IMG/VR virus record: IMGVR_UViG_3300021961_000721
Coordinates: 1-21,782 of that record
Source of the DNA: a virus
Reading direction: 5' to 3' (one strand)
DNA: 21,782 nt
Shown here: positions 1-6,587 of the stretch, piece after piece
How positions within the stretch are numbered: the stretch's first letter is position 1
Layout of the letters: each line of letters starts with the position of its first letter
The notes under the pieces: generated by a model
Databases searched by the model: none
The model's input: the letters and a program-made list of their open reading frames with translations, nothing else
What the model was told of the DNA's origin: nothing
Program-made: the position numbers and the translations under genes

Positions 1-149
1 TGGCTATTGATGTTGCTTTAGTGGTGCATGGATTTATGTACGACATTTCTTTTGAGAACATGGCTGAACATTTGTGGGACAATGAAACACAAGCGTTGTT
101 TGCTTCCATCATAGCTTTCCACTTTGGCGGTAGAGCGTTTGGTAAATGA
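1..149 (+). CDS. Probable holin, C-terminal end only (gene starts upstream of window)
   Basis: Only the last 48 codons are present, reading in frame from base 3 to the TGA at 147-149. The visible part ends in a hydrophobic/aromatic stretch, ALFASIIAFHFGGRAFGK, which resembles the end of the three-transmembrane phage holin family, where the last membrane helix runs into a short FxFGxR...K tail. A holin would sit in the inner membrane and release the cytoplasmic endolysin encoded 190 bases downstream, which has no export signal of its own. Its stop overlaps the next start (ATGA, 146-149), so translation is probably coupled. The N-terminal membrane helices are outside the window, so the assignment rests on the tail motif and on position in a lysis cassette. 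It could instead be another small membrane protein. Confidence 0.5.
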   Translation, partial: AIDVALVVHGFMYDISFENMAEHLWDNETQALFASIIAFHFGGRAFGK

Positions 150-343
150 AAGTAGATTCTAGTAATCTGATTCACGCTCATCGAGTAAGCGAACAGGCTT
201 ATTTGCGTCACGCAGAAAACCTGAAACGAATGCAGGCTATAGTAGATGAGGAAGCTAAAAAGATTAAAGAATTAAATGCTAAATGTGAGGCTAAAGAACG
301 AGAAGCATCTTTAACAACTGGACGAATAGATGTTACAGTATGA
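146..343 (+). CDS. Small helical protein of unknown function in the lysis cassette (65 aa)
   Basis: I do not recognise this protein. It is highly charged, and its middle (residues about 20-52) is rich in Lys, Glu and Ala with regular hydrophobic spacing, as in a coiled coil. There is no signal peptide, lipobox or membrane segment, so it does not look like a classical i-spanin (Rz), which needs an N-terminal membrane anchor. It starts in an ATGA overlap with the probable holin and ends in another ATGA overlap with the endolysin (340-343). This ties its translation to lysis genes on both sides. A lysis-accessory or regulatory role is inferred from context only. Confidence 0.7.
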   Translation: MKVDSSNLIHAHRVSEQAYLRHAENLKRMQAIVDEEAKKIKELNAKCEAKEREASLTTGRIDVTV

Positions 344-816
344 ATGTAAGCGACAAAGCCATTAAGATGATTGTACACCATGAAGGATTACGTTTAAAAC
401 CTTATAGGTGTCCCGCTAAACTTTGGACAATAGGAGTTGGTCATGTTCTGTATCCCGATCAAGGTAAGATGGCTATTAATGAAAGAGATGGTTATCAACT
501 TCGCCCAGAAGACAATAGAGTTTTCACACAAGAAGAAGTTAACAACATTTTAAAAGCAGACCTTAAACGTTTTGAGCAAGGTGTAGATAGATATATAACA
601 ACTCAATTAACTCAAGGGATGTTTGATGCTTTAGTATCTTTCTCTTTTAACGTAGGACTTGGAACACTGCAACGATCCACTTTACGAATGAAACTTAATA
701 GAGGGGATAAAGATGGTGCGGCAGAAGAATTATTAAAATATTGTATGGCTGGTGGTAAAATATTAAAAGGTTTGCAAAATCGTAGGATTGATGAGAAAGC
801 TATGTTTTTATCTTAG
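340..816 (+). CDS. Endolysin, GH24 lysozyme (T4/lambdoid type muramidase)
   Basis: This is a peptidoglycan-degrading lysozyme of 158 residues, close to the 145-165 usual for the family, which cleaves the MurNAc-GlcNAc bond at the end of infection. The GH24 catalytic pattern Glu-8-Asp/Cys-5-Thr is present as E15 (HHEGLRLKPY), C24 and T30 (TIGVGH). The family FNVGLG segment is at 103-108 and the closing GLQNRR at 144-149. The Asp of T4 lysozyme (D20) is replaced by Cys24. There is no N-terminal hydrophobic segment, so it is not a SAR or signal-peptide endolysin and should need a holin, as proposed just upstream. The start has no clear ribosome binding site and overlaps the previous stop (ATGA), suggesting coupled translation. 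Confidence 0.93.
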   Translation: MNVSDKAIKMIVHHEGLRLKPYRCPAKLWTIGVGHVLYPDQGKMAINERDGYQLRPEDNRVFTQEEVNNILKADLKRFEQGVDRYITTQLTQGMFDALVSFSFNVGLGTLQRSTLRMKLNRGDKDGAAEELLKYCMAGGKILKGLQNRRIDEKAMFLS

Positions 817-825
817 GAGAATAAA

Positions 826-963
826 ATGCCGCTTAAAAAAGGAAGTTCACAAAAAGTAATTAGTGCTAATATTAAACGTGAAATGAAACATGGCAAGCCT
901 CAAAAACAAGCAATTGCCATTGCTTTACGTTCGGCAGGTAAAACTAAAAAGAATAAAAAATGA
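826..963 (+). CDS. Tiny basic protein, phage MPLKKGSS family (45 aa, DUF6496-like)
   Basis: This short gene encodes 45 residues beginning [20 protein letters not shown] and ending in a Lys-rich tail (KTKKNKK). The pattern MPLKKGSS...[20 protein letters not shown] is a recurrent small phage/bacterial protein family, which I recall as DUF6496; its function is unknown. A good ribosome binding site (AGGAGA, 816-821) lies five bases before the ATG. The stop overlaps the next start (ATGA, 960-963). The charge suggests nucleic-acid binding, but that is inference. The family match is by pattern memory; the reading frame itself is well supported by its start signal, coupling and conserved-looking composition. 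Confidence 0.8.
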   Translation: MPLKKGSSQKVISANIKREMKHGKPQKQAIAIALRSAGKTKKNKK

Positions 964-1226
964 AACTAGCTTATGTCATTTGGGAAGATGCTTCCGAACT
1001 TGACATAACACCTTGGGCTGAACATGAAGAAGACTTTATTTATGTTCCAGTTTTGTGTAAACAAGTAGGGTTTGTTTTATATGATGGGCCAGAAGGGATT
1101 GTTTTAACTGAAGGTGTGTTAGATGATGGAACAGTTGCTAGGCGTAACCAAATACCAAGAGGTATGATTAGGAGTGTAGAATGGTTGACAGAACCAAGTT
1201 TTTGGACGGAAGTGGTAAGCGGGTAA
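960..1226 (+). CDS. Conserved-looking small phage protein, unknown function (88 aa)
   Basis: I do not assign a function. The protein is acidic and rich in Trp and hydrophobic beta-type stretches ([15 protein letters not shown] near the start; [12 protein letters not shown] near the end). This looks like a small beta-rich domain made of three or four strands, without membrane segment or signal. It begins in an ATGA overlap with the tiny basic gene upstream. It ends 46 bases inside the probable small terminase gene, an unusually long overlap for this genome. Small proteins of this look often sit between lysis and terminase genes in podoviruses, but that gives no role. Confidence 0.75.
   Translation: MKLAYVIWEDASELDITPWAEHEEDFIYVPVLCKQVGFVLYDGPEGIVLTEGVLDDGTVARRNQIPRGMIRSVEWLTEPSFWTEVVSG
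1170..1174 (+). promoter_or_regulatory. Ribosome binding site fixing the small-terminase start
   Basis: AGGAG lies six bases upstream of the ATG at 1181, entirely inside the coding region of the previous gene. It is the only good Shine-Dalgarno sequence near this start and supports initiation at 1181 despite the 46-base overlap. Confidence 0.7.
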
Positions 1227-1660
1227 TATTACAACTCTTCAAAGAGTTTGCTCGTTCAGATGTAAAATTTAAGCCTATATATACACTTCAACAATGGAAA
1301 GAAGTGTTTTTAGATTTACGTGATCCATCTGAATATCAAGCAGCTATGGAACTTCTTGGTGATTGGGAACACTGGTTAGAAGTACGTAATCACCCTTTAA
1401 TAAAACAACACATTGATAAATGGCAAACAGAACTTGAAGTTAAACTTCGTAGTGAAGCAATTCAGCAGATGAAAATGCATGCTAAACAACCCGGTGGTAC
1501 TGCTGCTGCTAAATGGTTGGCTGATAAAGGATACACTCAGGAAGGGCTTAAAAAGCCTGTAGGAAGGCCCAAAAAAGAAGAGGAACCCCCTACCATCAAC
1601 ACAGGTAGAATTGCTGGGGATATGGCTCGTTTGGGTATTGTTATTGGAGGGAAAAAATAA
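1181..1660 (+). CDS. Probable terminase small subunit
   Basis: This 159-residue protein is probably the DNA-recognition subunit of the packaging motor, which loads the viral end onto the large terminase. The middle is helical with a WEHWLEVRNHPLI stretch. Residues 105-118 read GGTAAAKWLADKGY, like the (G)xAAKWLAxKGY helix seen near the C-terminus of many podovirus small terminases. This is followed by an AT-hook-like GRPKK at 128-132. Position supports the call: two small genes upstream of the large subunit, in the same strand and operon. An AGGAG six bases before the start supports 1181. The C-terminus (TGRIAGDMARLGIVIGGKK) may be the segment that meets the large subunit, by analogy. No classical helix-turn-helix is obvious by eye, so a small doubt remains. 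Confidence 0.75.
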   Translation: MVDRTKFLDGSGKRVILQLFKEFARSDVKFKPIYTLQQWKEVFLDLRDPSEYQAAMELLGDWEHWLEVRNHPLIKQHIDKWQTELEVKLRSEAIQQMKMHAKQPGGTAAAKWLADKGYTQEGLKKPVGRPKKEEEPPTINTGRIAGDMARLGIVIGGKK

Positions 1661-1929
1661 TGCCGTTTATGACAAATGGAAAACGTGATTATAAAAAACA
1701 ATACGAAAAATACGATGGCAAATCTTCTGTAAAAAAAGATAGGGCTATGCGTAATAAAGCTAGGCGTATGCTTGAAAGAGAAGGTAAGGTGAGTAAGGGT
1801 GATGGTAAAGATGTAGATCATAAGAAACCGTTAAGTAAAGGTGGAAGTGTTAAACGTAGCAATTTACGTGTTACTAGTAAGAGGAGTAACAGAAGTTTTT
1901 CACGAACATCTAATGGGAGTATGAAATAA
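1660..1929 (+). CDS. HNH-like protein placed between the terminase subunits (89 aa)
   Basis: The C-terminal half carries an HNH-type beta-beta-alpha-metal signature: VDHKKPLSKGG at 52-62 (D53, H54), NLRV at 68-71 (N68) and SNRSFSR at 76-82 (N77 in the place of the last His, as in HNN variants). The N-terminal half is a very basic helix-forming region that could bind DNA. No zinc-binding Cys pairs are present. HNH proteins encoded beside terminases are known in HK97-like phages to stimulate terminase cleavage, and this gene lies exactly in the terminase cluster, so a packaging role is a reasonable inference. The alternative is a free homing-type nicking enzyme. A strong ribosome binding site (GGAGGG, 1646-1651) precedes the TAATG overlap with the previous gene. 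Confidence 0.75.
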   Translation: MPFMTNGKRDYKKQYEKYDGKSSVKKDRAMRNKARRMLEREGKVSKGDGKDVDHKKPLSKGGSVKRSNLRVTSKRSNRSFSRTSNGSMK

Positions 1930-2210
1930 TGGCTAAAGATAGCAGACTAGAACGTGCTGGTGTTAGTGGGTATAACAAACCTAAGCGTACACCAAACCAT
2001 CCTAAAAAAAGCCATGTTGTTGTAGCCAAAGAAGGTGATAAAGTTAAAACTATTCGATTTGGTCAACAAGGTGTTTCTGGTAGCCCTAAAAAAGAAGGTG
2101 AAAGCGAAAGCTATAGGAAGCGTAGGGAGAGTTTTAAGGCTCGTCACGCTAGTAACATATCTAAAGGTAAAATGAGTGCTGCATATTGGGCTAATAAGGT
2201 TAAGTGGTGA
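1929..2210 (+). CDS. Small basic phage protein, DUF5872-like (93 aa)
   Basis: This Lys/Arg-rich 93-residue protein has three recognisable blocks: a SGYNKPKRTPNHPKKSHVVV start, a KTIRFGQQG centre and a FKARHASNISKGKMSAAYW end followed by ANKVKW. The combination VVVAKEGDKVKTIRFG ... FKARH ... AAYWANKVKW matches what I remember of the DUF5872/5754 group, found in phages and some giant viruses and of unknown function. It lacks the Cys residues seen in some members. It sits in a TAATG overlap with the HNH-like gene and in a TGATG overlap with the large terminase gene. The charge and the packaging context suggest DNA binding, but this is inference. Confidence 0.75.
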   Translation: MAKDSRLERAGVSGYNKPKRTPNHPKKSHVVVAKEGDKVKTIRFGQQGVSGSPKKEGESESYRKRRESFKARHASNISKGKMSAAYWANKVKW

Positions 2211-3733
2211 TGACTGAAAAAGAACTAGTTAAGCAAGCGGCAGAGGCAGACCTCCTCACGTTTATCAAGCTAGTAGCCCCACACAGGATGTTGGGTGCTG
2301 TGCATGAAGAACTTTGTAGGTGGTGGCAAAGAGAGGATGCTAAAGACAATCAACTTGTACTTCTTCCTCGTGACCATCAAAAGAGTCAAATGATTGCATA
2401 TAGGGTTGCATGGTGGATTACAAAACATCCAGAAACAACTGTGTTATATGTTTCTGCTACAGCAAACCTTGCAGAAAAACAATTAAAAGCTGTTAAAGAT
2501 ATTTTATTGTCAGATATTTATAGATTTTATTGGCCCGAAATGGTTAATGAAATGGAAGGTAAACGAGAGAGATGGGCTGTAGATGAGATTAGTGTAGATC
2601 ACCCAAAACGTAAAGCAGAAGGTGTGCGAGATGCCACAATTAAAGCTGCTGGTATCACTGCTAACGTAACTGGTTTACATTGTCAAGTAGCAGTGTTAGA
2701 TGATGTGGTTGTTCCAGATAATGCCTACACACAAATTGGACGAGATCAAGTACGTGCCTTCTACTCTCAACTATCCTCAATTGAATCAACTGGTGCAAAA
2801 GAGTGGGCTGTAGGTACACGTTATCATCCCGGTGATTTGTACAAAGATATGATGGAAATGAGTGAATCATATTGGGATGAGGCCATTGATGAAGAAATTG
2901 AAAATGAAGTGTATGAGGTTTTTGAACGTGTAGTAGAAACTAATGGTGAGTTTTTATGGCCTAAACAACGTAGAACAGATGGTAAAGTATTTGGGTTTGA
3001 TGCAAAAGAACTTGCTCGTAAAAAAGCTAAATATCTAGATATTACTCAGTTTTATGCTCAATATTATAATAATCCAAATGCTGTAGAAACTCAATTAATA
3101 GATAAGTCTCGTTTTAATTATTACGAAAGAGATAAAATTGAAAATTTTAGTGGTGCTTGGTATATTAACGACAAGTTACTTTATGTGTATGCAGCAATGG
3201 ATTTTGCATACACAGTTAATAATAGTTCCGATTATACGGTGATAATGGTAGTAGGGGTGGATGAAGATAATAATTATTATGTTTTAGATGTGGATAGATT
3301 TAAAACAAATAAGATTAGTGTGATGTATGATAAGGCAGAAATTGTATACAAAAAGTGGAAGTTTAGAAAACTACGTTGTGAAGTAGTTGCAGCACAAAGA
3401 CTTATTGTACAACAATTCAAAGATTATATGCGTAGTCAAAATATTATGTTTACAATTGACGAATATAATCCCCCACGCAACATGAGTAAATCAGAACGTA
3501 TTGCTGCTATACTTGAACCACGTTACAGTAATAATCAAATATACCACTACAAAGGTGGTAATTGTCAAATATTAGAAGAAGAACTTATGATGAATAATCC
3601 AGAACATGATGACGTTAAAGATGCTTTAGCTTCATGTATTGAAATTTGTAAATCCCCTTTATCTGCTCGTACATGGGGACGTAAAACAAATATTATTCCA
3701 TTCAACTCTAAATTTGGTGGAGTAGCTTACTAA
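2210..3733 (+). CDS. Terminase large subunit (packaging ATPase and nuclease)
   Basis: This is the motor that pumps DNA into the prohead and cuts concatemers. Numbering from the ATG at 2210 gives 507 residues (T7 gp19 has 586). A deviant Walker A, PRDHQKS at 53-59, is followed by a WWITKHPETTVLYVSAT strand typical of the ATPase core. Walker B is AVLDD at 161-165, with a second Asp where Glu is usual. The RNase H-like nuclease shows its acidic residues in AAMDFAYT (D331), CEVVAAQ (E391) and HDDVKDALA (D467/D468 and D471). The GTG at 2204 would add two residues, but the ATG at 2210 forms a TGATG overlap with the previous stop and is preferred. It is followed after nine bases by the portal gene. 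Confidence 0.95.
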   Translation: MTEKELVKQAAEADLLTFIKLVAPHRMLGAVHEELCRWWQREDAKDNQLVLLPRDHQKSQMIAYRVAWWITKHPETTVLYVSATANLAEKQLKAVKDILLSDIYRFYWPEMVNEMEGKRERWAVDEISVDHPKRKAEGVRDATIKAAGITANVTGLHCQVAVLDDVVVPDNAYTQIGRDQVRAFYSQLSSIESTGAKEWAVGTRYHPGDLYKDMMEMSESYWDEAIDEEIENEVYEVFERVVETNGEFLWPKQRRTDGKVFGFDAKELARKKAKYLDITQFYAQYYNNPNAVETQLIDKSRFNYYERDKIENFSGAWYINDKLLYVYAAMDFAYTVNNSSDYTVIMVVGVDEDNNYYVLDVDRFKTNKISVMYDKAEIVYKKWKFRKLRCEVVAAQRLIVQQFKDYMRSQNIMFTIDEYNPPRNMSKSERIAAILEPRYSNNQIYHYKGGNCQILEEELMMNNPEHDDVKDALASCIEICKSPLSARTWGRKTNIIPFNSKFGGVAY

Positions 3734-3742
3734 GAGGAAAAT

Positions 3743-5503
3743 ATGAACGATAATATTCAAGTTAGTTTTGAAGATGATGTGTTAGCACGTACTATCTCAG
3801 ATATGTGGGTAAGGTGGGATAGTTCTCGTTCTAGTTGGAAAACTGAACAACAAGAGTTGCGTAATTATTTATTTGCTACAGATACTCGCAAAACTAGCAA
3901 TAGTAAGTTGCCTTGGAAAAACTCCACTGTTACGCCAAAGTTGACGCAAATAAGGGACAATTTGCATGCCAATTATATGGCTGCTTTATTCCCATCTGAG
4001 AATTGGTTCTTTTGGGAAGCCACAGATAAGAGTCCAGAATTAACTAAAAAGCGTTATGCTATAGTTAATTACATGAAACAGAAATTAAAATCTAGTAACT
4101 TTCAACTTTTAATTTCACAATTAGTATATGACTATATTGATTTTGGTAATGTAGTAGTAACTTATGATTATGTACGTGATGTAATTTCTGACGAAGAAGG
4201 AAATGTAGTTAATAAATATGTGGGGCCAAAAGCCTACCGCATTAATCCTTTAGACTTAGTATTTAATCCTTTGTCTGAAACCTTTGATAAAACCCCTGTT
4301 ATCCGCAGGATGGTTAAGTCAATTGGAGATTTGTTAACTGATGTTGAGACTAAACCTGCACTGAATTATAATAAAGGTGTTGTTGATAAAGCAATGTCTT
4401 TTAGGCAAAACTTTAGGGATGATCCAGAATTCAAAAAAGAAATTAATCTTTCTATAGATGGATTTGGCAGTGCAGATGAATATTTAACCAGTGATATGGT
4501 GGAGTTATTAGAGTTTTGGGGTGATGTATATGATCCCGATAAAAAGAAACTATTACGTAATCAACTTGTAACCATCATTGATAGGAAGTGGGTGTTACGT
4601 AAACAACCCAATCCTTTATGGACAGGTAGCAAACCAATGTTCCATTGTGGTTGGAGGTTACGTCCAGACAACCTATGGGCGCAGGGGCCACTAGACCAGT
4701 TAGTTGGTATGCAATATCGAATTGACCATCTAGAAAACCTAAAAGCTGACGTATTTGACCTTATTGCGTACCCTGTTATGAAAATTAAAGGGAACACAGT
4801 AGAGGAGTTTGAATATGAACCGGGAGCAACTGTGTTTCTGGGAGATGAGGGGGATTTAGAATTCTTACGTCCAGATGCCACTGCACTACAAGCAGACTTG
4901 CAGATTAATGAGTTGATGAATAGGATGGAAGAACTTGCTGGTGCGCCTAAGCAAGCTATGGGTATTCGTACTCCCGGTGAGAAAACAAAGTATGAGGTAC
5001 AAAGCCTTGAAAACGCCGCAGGACGCATTTTCCAAAGCAAGGTGAGTTGGTTTGAAAGGAACATCCTAGAACCGCTTTTAAACGGTATGTTAGCAGAAGC
5101 TATTCGTAATTTTGAAGGTGTAGAGCGTATTCGCACTGTAGATGAGGATTTTGGTACTGAAAGTTTTGTTGAAGTTACTAAAAATGACTTGATGGCTGCT
5201 GGAAAAATCTATCCGATTGGAGCAAGGCATTTTGCTGACCAAGCTAGGTTTATTCAAGAGTTGGCTCAAACTGTACAAGCAGTGCAAGCTATTCCTACAG
5301 TTGCTGCTCACATTTCTGGTAAAGCAATTGCTAAGGCACTTGAGGAAAATCTTGGTTGGCAAAACTATAAGATTGTCTCTGACAACGCTATGATTTTTGA
5401 ACAAGCTGAGACACAGCGGTTGATGAACCAAGTGGCTGAAGACATTCAAACTGAAGCTGCCGTTAGTCCAGAAGGCCCACCTCCAGAACAGCCAATGCAA
5501 TGA
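3743..5503 (+). CDS. Portal protein (head-tail connector)
   Basis: This 586-residue protein forms the dodecameric ring through which DNA enters and leaves the head (T7 gp8 is 536). The N-terminal part has the LPWKNSTVTPKLTQIRDNLH stretch and LFPSENWFFWE that I associate with portals of podoviruses in marine and freshwater phages. Near residue 410 the AGAPKQAMGIRTPGEKTKYE segment corresponds to the conserved loop and stem region of connectors (GxPxxxxGxRtpgEkTayEv). The C-terminus is Gln/Glu/Pro-rich and probably flexible. A GAGG ribosome binding site lies a few bases before the ATG. The gene directly follows the large terminase and precedes scaffold, the standard order. A strong promoter begins five bases after its stop codon. 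Confidence 0.92.
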   Translation: MNDNIQVSFEDDVLARTISDMWVRWDSSRSSWKTEQQELRNYLFATDTRKTSNSKLPWKNSTVTPKLTQIRDNLHANYMAALFPSENWFFWEATDKSPELTKKRYAIVNYMKQKLKSSNFQLLISQLVYDYIDFGNVVVTYDYVRDVISDEEGNVVNKYVGPKAYRINPLDLVFNPLSETFDKTPVIRRMVKSIGDLLTDVETKPALNYNKGVVDKAMSFRQNFRDDPEFKKEINLSIDGFGSADEYLTSDMVELLEFWGDVYDPDKKKLLRNQLVTIIDRKWVLRKQPNPLWTGSKPMFHCGWRLRPDNLWAQGPLDQLVGMQYRIDHLENLKADVFDLIAYPVMKIKGNTVEEFEYEPGATVFLGDEGDLEFLRPDATALQADLQINELMNRMEELAGAPKQAMGIRTPGEKTKYEVQSLENAAGRIFQSKVSWFERNILEPLLNGMLAEAIRNFEGVERIRTVDEDFGTESFVEVTKNDLMAAGKIYPIGARHFADQARFIQELAQTVQAVQAIPTVAAHISGKAIAKALEENLGWQNYKIVSDNAMIFEQAETQRLMNQVAEDIQTEAAVSPEGPPPEQPMQ

Positions 5504-5507
5504 GGTA

Positions 5508-5535
5508 TTGACAAACATAAAAAATAGTGTATAAT
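5508..5535 (+). promoter_or_regulatory. Consensus sigma70-type promoter between portal and scaffold genes
   Basis: A perfect -35 box (TTGACA, 5508-5513) and a perfect -10 box (TATAAT, 5530-5535) are separated by 16 bases (17 is optimal). The spacer and downstream region are very AT-rich. Predicted transcription would begin at about 5541-5543 and feed the 83-residue gene, scaffold, capsid and tail genes. This is the only clear host-type promoter I found in the window. It suggests extra host-polymerase transcription of the capsid block in addition to read-through from upstream. Confidence 0.75.
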
Positions 5536-5546
5536 TATAAATTTAT

Positions 5547-5798
5547 ATGAATAAACTATTATTAAATAATAAACCTAAAGATGTTACTAATGAAGAGTTT
5601 ATTAAACTTTGGAATAATAGTGGATATACTTTAGGATGTTTATATACAACATTATTAATGTTAAAGGAAGAACTTAATAACATTAAAAAAGATGATTTTG
5701 ATTGTGCCAATCATTACGCTAAATTAGCGTACAACATGGGGCAAATTAAAAACATTGATTTTATTATATCATTACTTCCAGATTCTGCCAAGAGATGA
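5547..5798 (+). CDS. Unknown small protein following the promoter (83 aa)
   Basis: I do not recognise this protein. It is rich in Asn, Lys and Leu and looks fully helical: a DVTNEEFIKLWNNSGYTL segment, then CLYTTLLMLKEELNNI, an acidic linker and a final KNIDFIISLLPDSAKR. There is no signal peptide. The start has no ribosome binding site and lies only about five bases after the predicted transcription start, so a transcript from the adjoining promoter would be nearly leaderless. Its AT content is higher than that of the capsid genes downstream. Its position between portal and scaffold could indicate a head-assembly accessory, but a non-structural role or late acquisition fits equally well. Confidence 0.7.
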   Translation: MNKLLLNNKPKDVTNEEFIKLWNNSGYTLGCLYTTLLMLKEELNNIKKDDFDCANHYAKLAYNMGQIKNIDFIISLLPDSAKR

Positions 5799-5845
5799 CG
5801 TTTTAAAAAAACAACACTCTAAGGCTTTTACTTTTAGGAGAAAGC

Positions 5846-6577
5846 ATGACCGATGCAACAATTTTTGGTGAGAAAGAAGACAGTGTTTCCACCGCCACTG
5901 CAACAGCGACAACTGAAGCATCCCTTTTCAACGCATTAGTTGGAGAGACACAAAAATACAAGACTGCCGATGATTTGGCTAAAGCATACTCAAATGCTGA
6001 CCAGTTTATTGAAACTTTGAAAGAAGAAAATCGTAAACTACGTGAGCAAGTAGCGTCTGCTAAAACCATTGATGAGGTTCTTGAAAGAATGTCTAGACAA
6101 GAAATCACACCAGAGGCCGACAATCCTACTGTACAGGGTATTACACCCGATGTTGTGCAACAGCTTGTAGAGAAGACATTAGATGGTCGTAAACAGCAAG
6201 AATATAAAACAAACAATCTTTTAAAAGCAGATGCTTTAATGAAAGAGAAGTTTGGTGAGAAAGCTGCCGATGTTTTTAAACAACGTGCATCCACTCCAGA
6301 AAAACAACGTATTTTGATGGAACTTGCTGCTAATGATCCGAATGAATTTGTATCTTTGTTTGTTGGTGTTCAATCACCCGCTAATAACATGGATGTAAGT
6401 TCTTTTAATACGACTTCTGTAGTTTCTAATGGAAGTGATAGAAGTAAGATAGAAGGTACGAAAGAATGGGCTGCTAAAGTCCGTAAAGACAACCCTCAAA
6501 CTTACTGGTCACAAGAATTCCAATATAAGCTACAACAAACTGTTTCTAAAAACCCTTCCCTATATTTTGGGAATTAA
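5846..6577 (+). CDS. Capsid scaffolding protein
   Basis: This acidic, mainly helical protein of 243 residues (T7 gp9 is 307) probably guides coat-protein assembly and leaves the prohead before DNA fills it. The sequence has a disordered Thr/Ala-rich start, then YKTADDLAKAYSNADQFIE (residues about 38-56), followed by a LKEENRKLREQV coiled coil. This arrangement is typical of podovirus scaffolds. The C-terminal part (EGTKEWAAKVRKDNPQTYW, then SLYFGN) is basic and aromatic, as expected for the coat-binding end. It sits immediately upstream of the major capsid gene with a strong ribosome binding site (TAGGAG, 5835-5840). The assignment combines composition, motif and position. Confidence 0.88.
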   Translation: MTDATIFGEKEDSVSTATATATTEASLFNALVGETQKYKTADDLAKAYSNADQFIETLKEENRKLREQVASAKTIDEVLERMSRQEITPEADNPTVQGITPDVVQQLVEKTLDGRKQQEYKTNNLLKADALMKEKFGEKAADVFKQRASTPEKQRILMELAANDPNEFVSLFVGVQSPANNMDVSSFNTTSVVSNGSDRSKIEGTKEWAAKVRKDNPQTYWSQEFQYKLQQTVSKNPSLYFGN

Positions 6578-6587
6578 GGAGAATTAA

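Noticed and set aside
1185-1190. Exact TTGACA hexamer at the start of the small-terminase gene
   Set aside because: At 17-base spacing the -10 position reads GGAAGT, so no promoter is supported.
1537-1821. Hydrophobic minus-strand open frame that could suggest a membrane protein
   Set aside because: It is the complement of Lys-rich coding sequence (AAA/GAA becoming TTT/TTC), which produces Phe-rich shadows.
2204-2209. GTG start two codons before the large-terminase ATG
   Set aside because: ATG 2210 forms the TGATG overlap typical of this operon; the two extra residues add nothing recognisable.
4561-5136. Long minus-strand open frame (191 codons) opposite the portal gene
   Set aside because: It has Ser/Arg/Pro-heavy composition typical of a reverse-strand shadow, no start signal, and lies opposite a clear portal gene.
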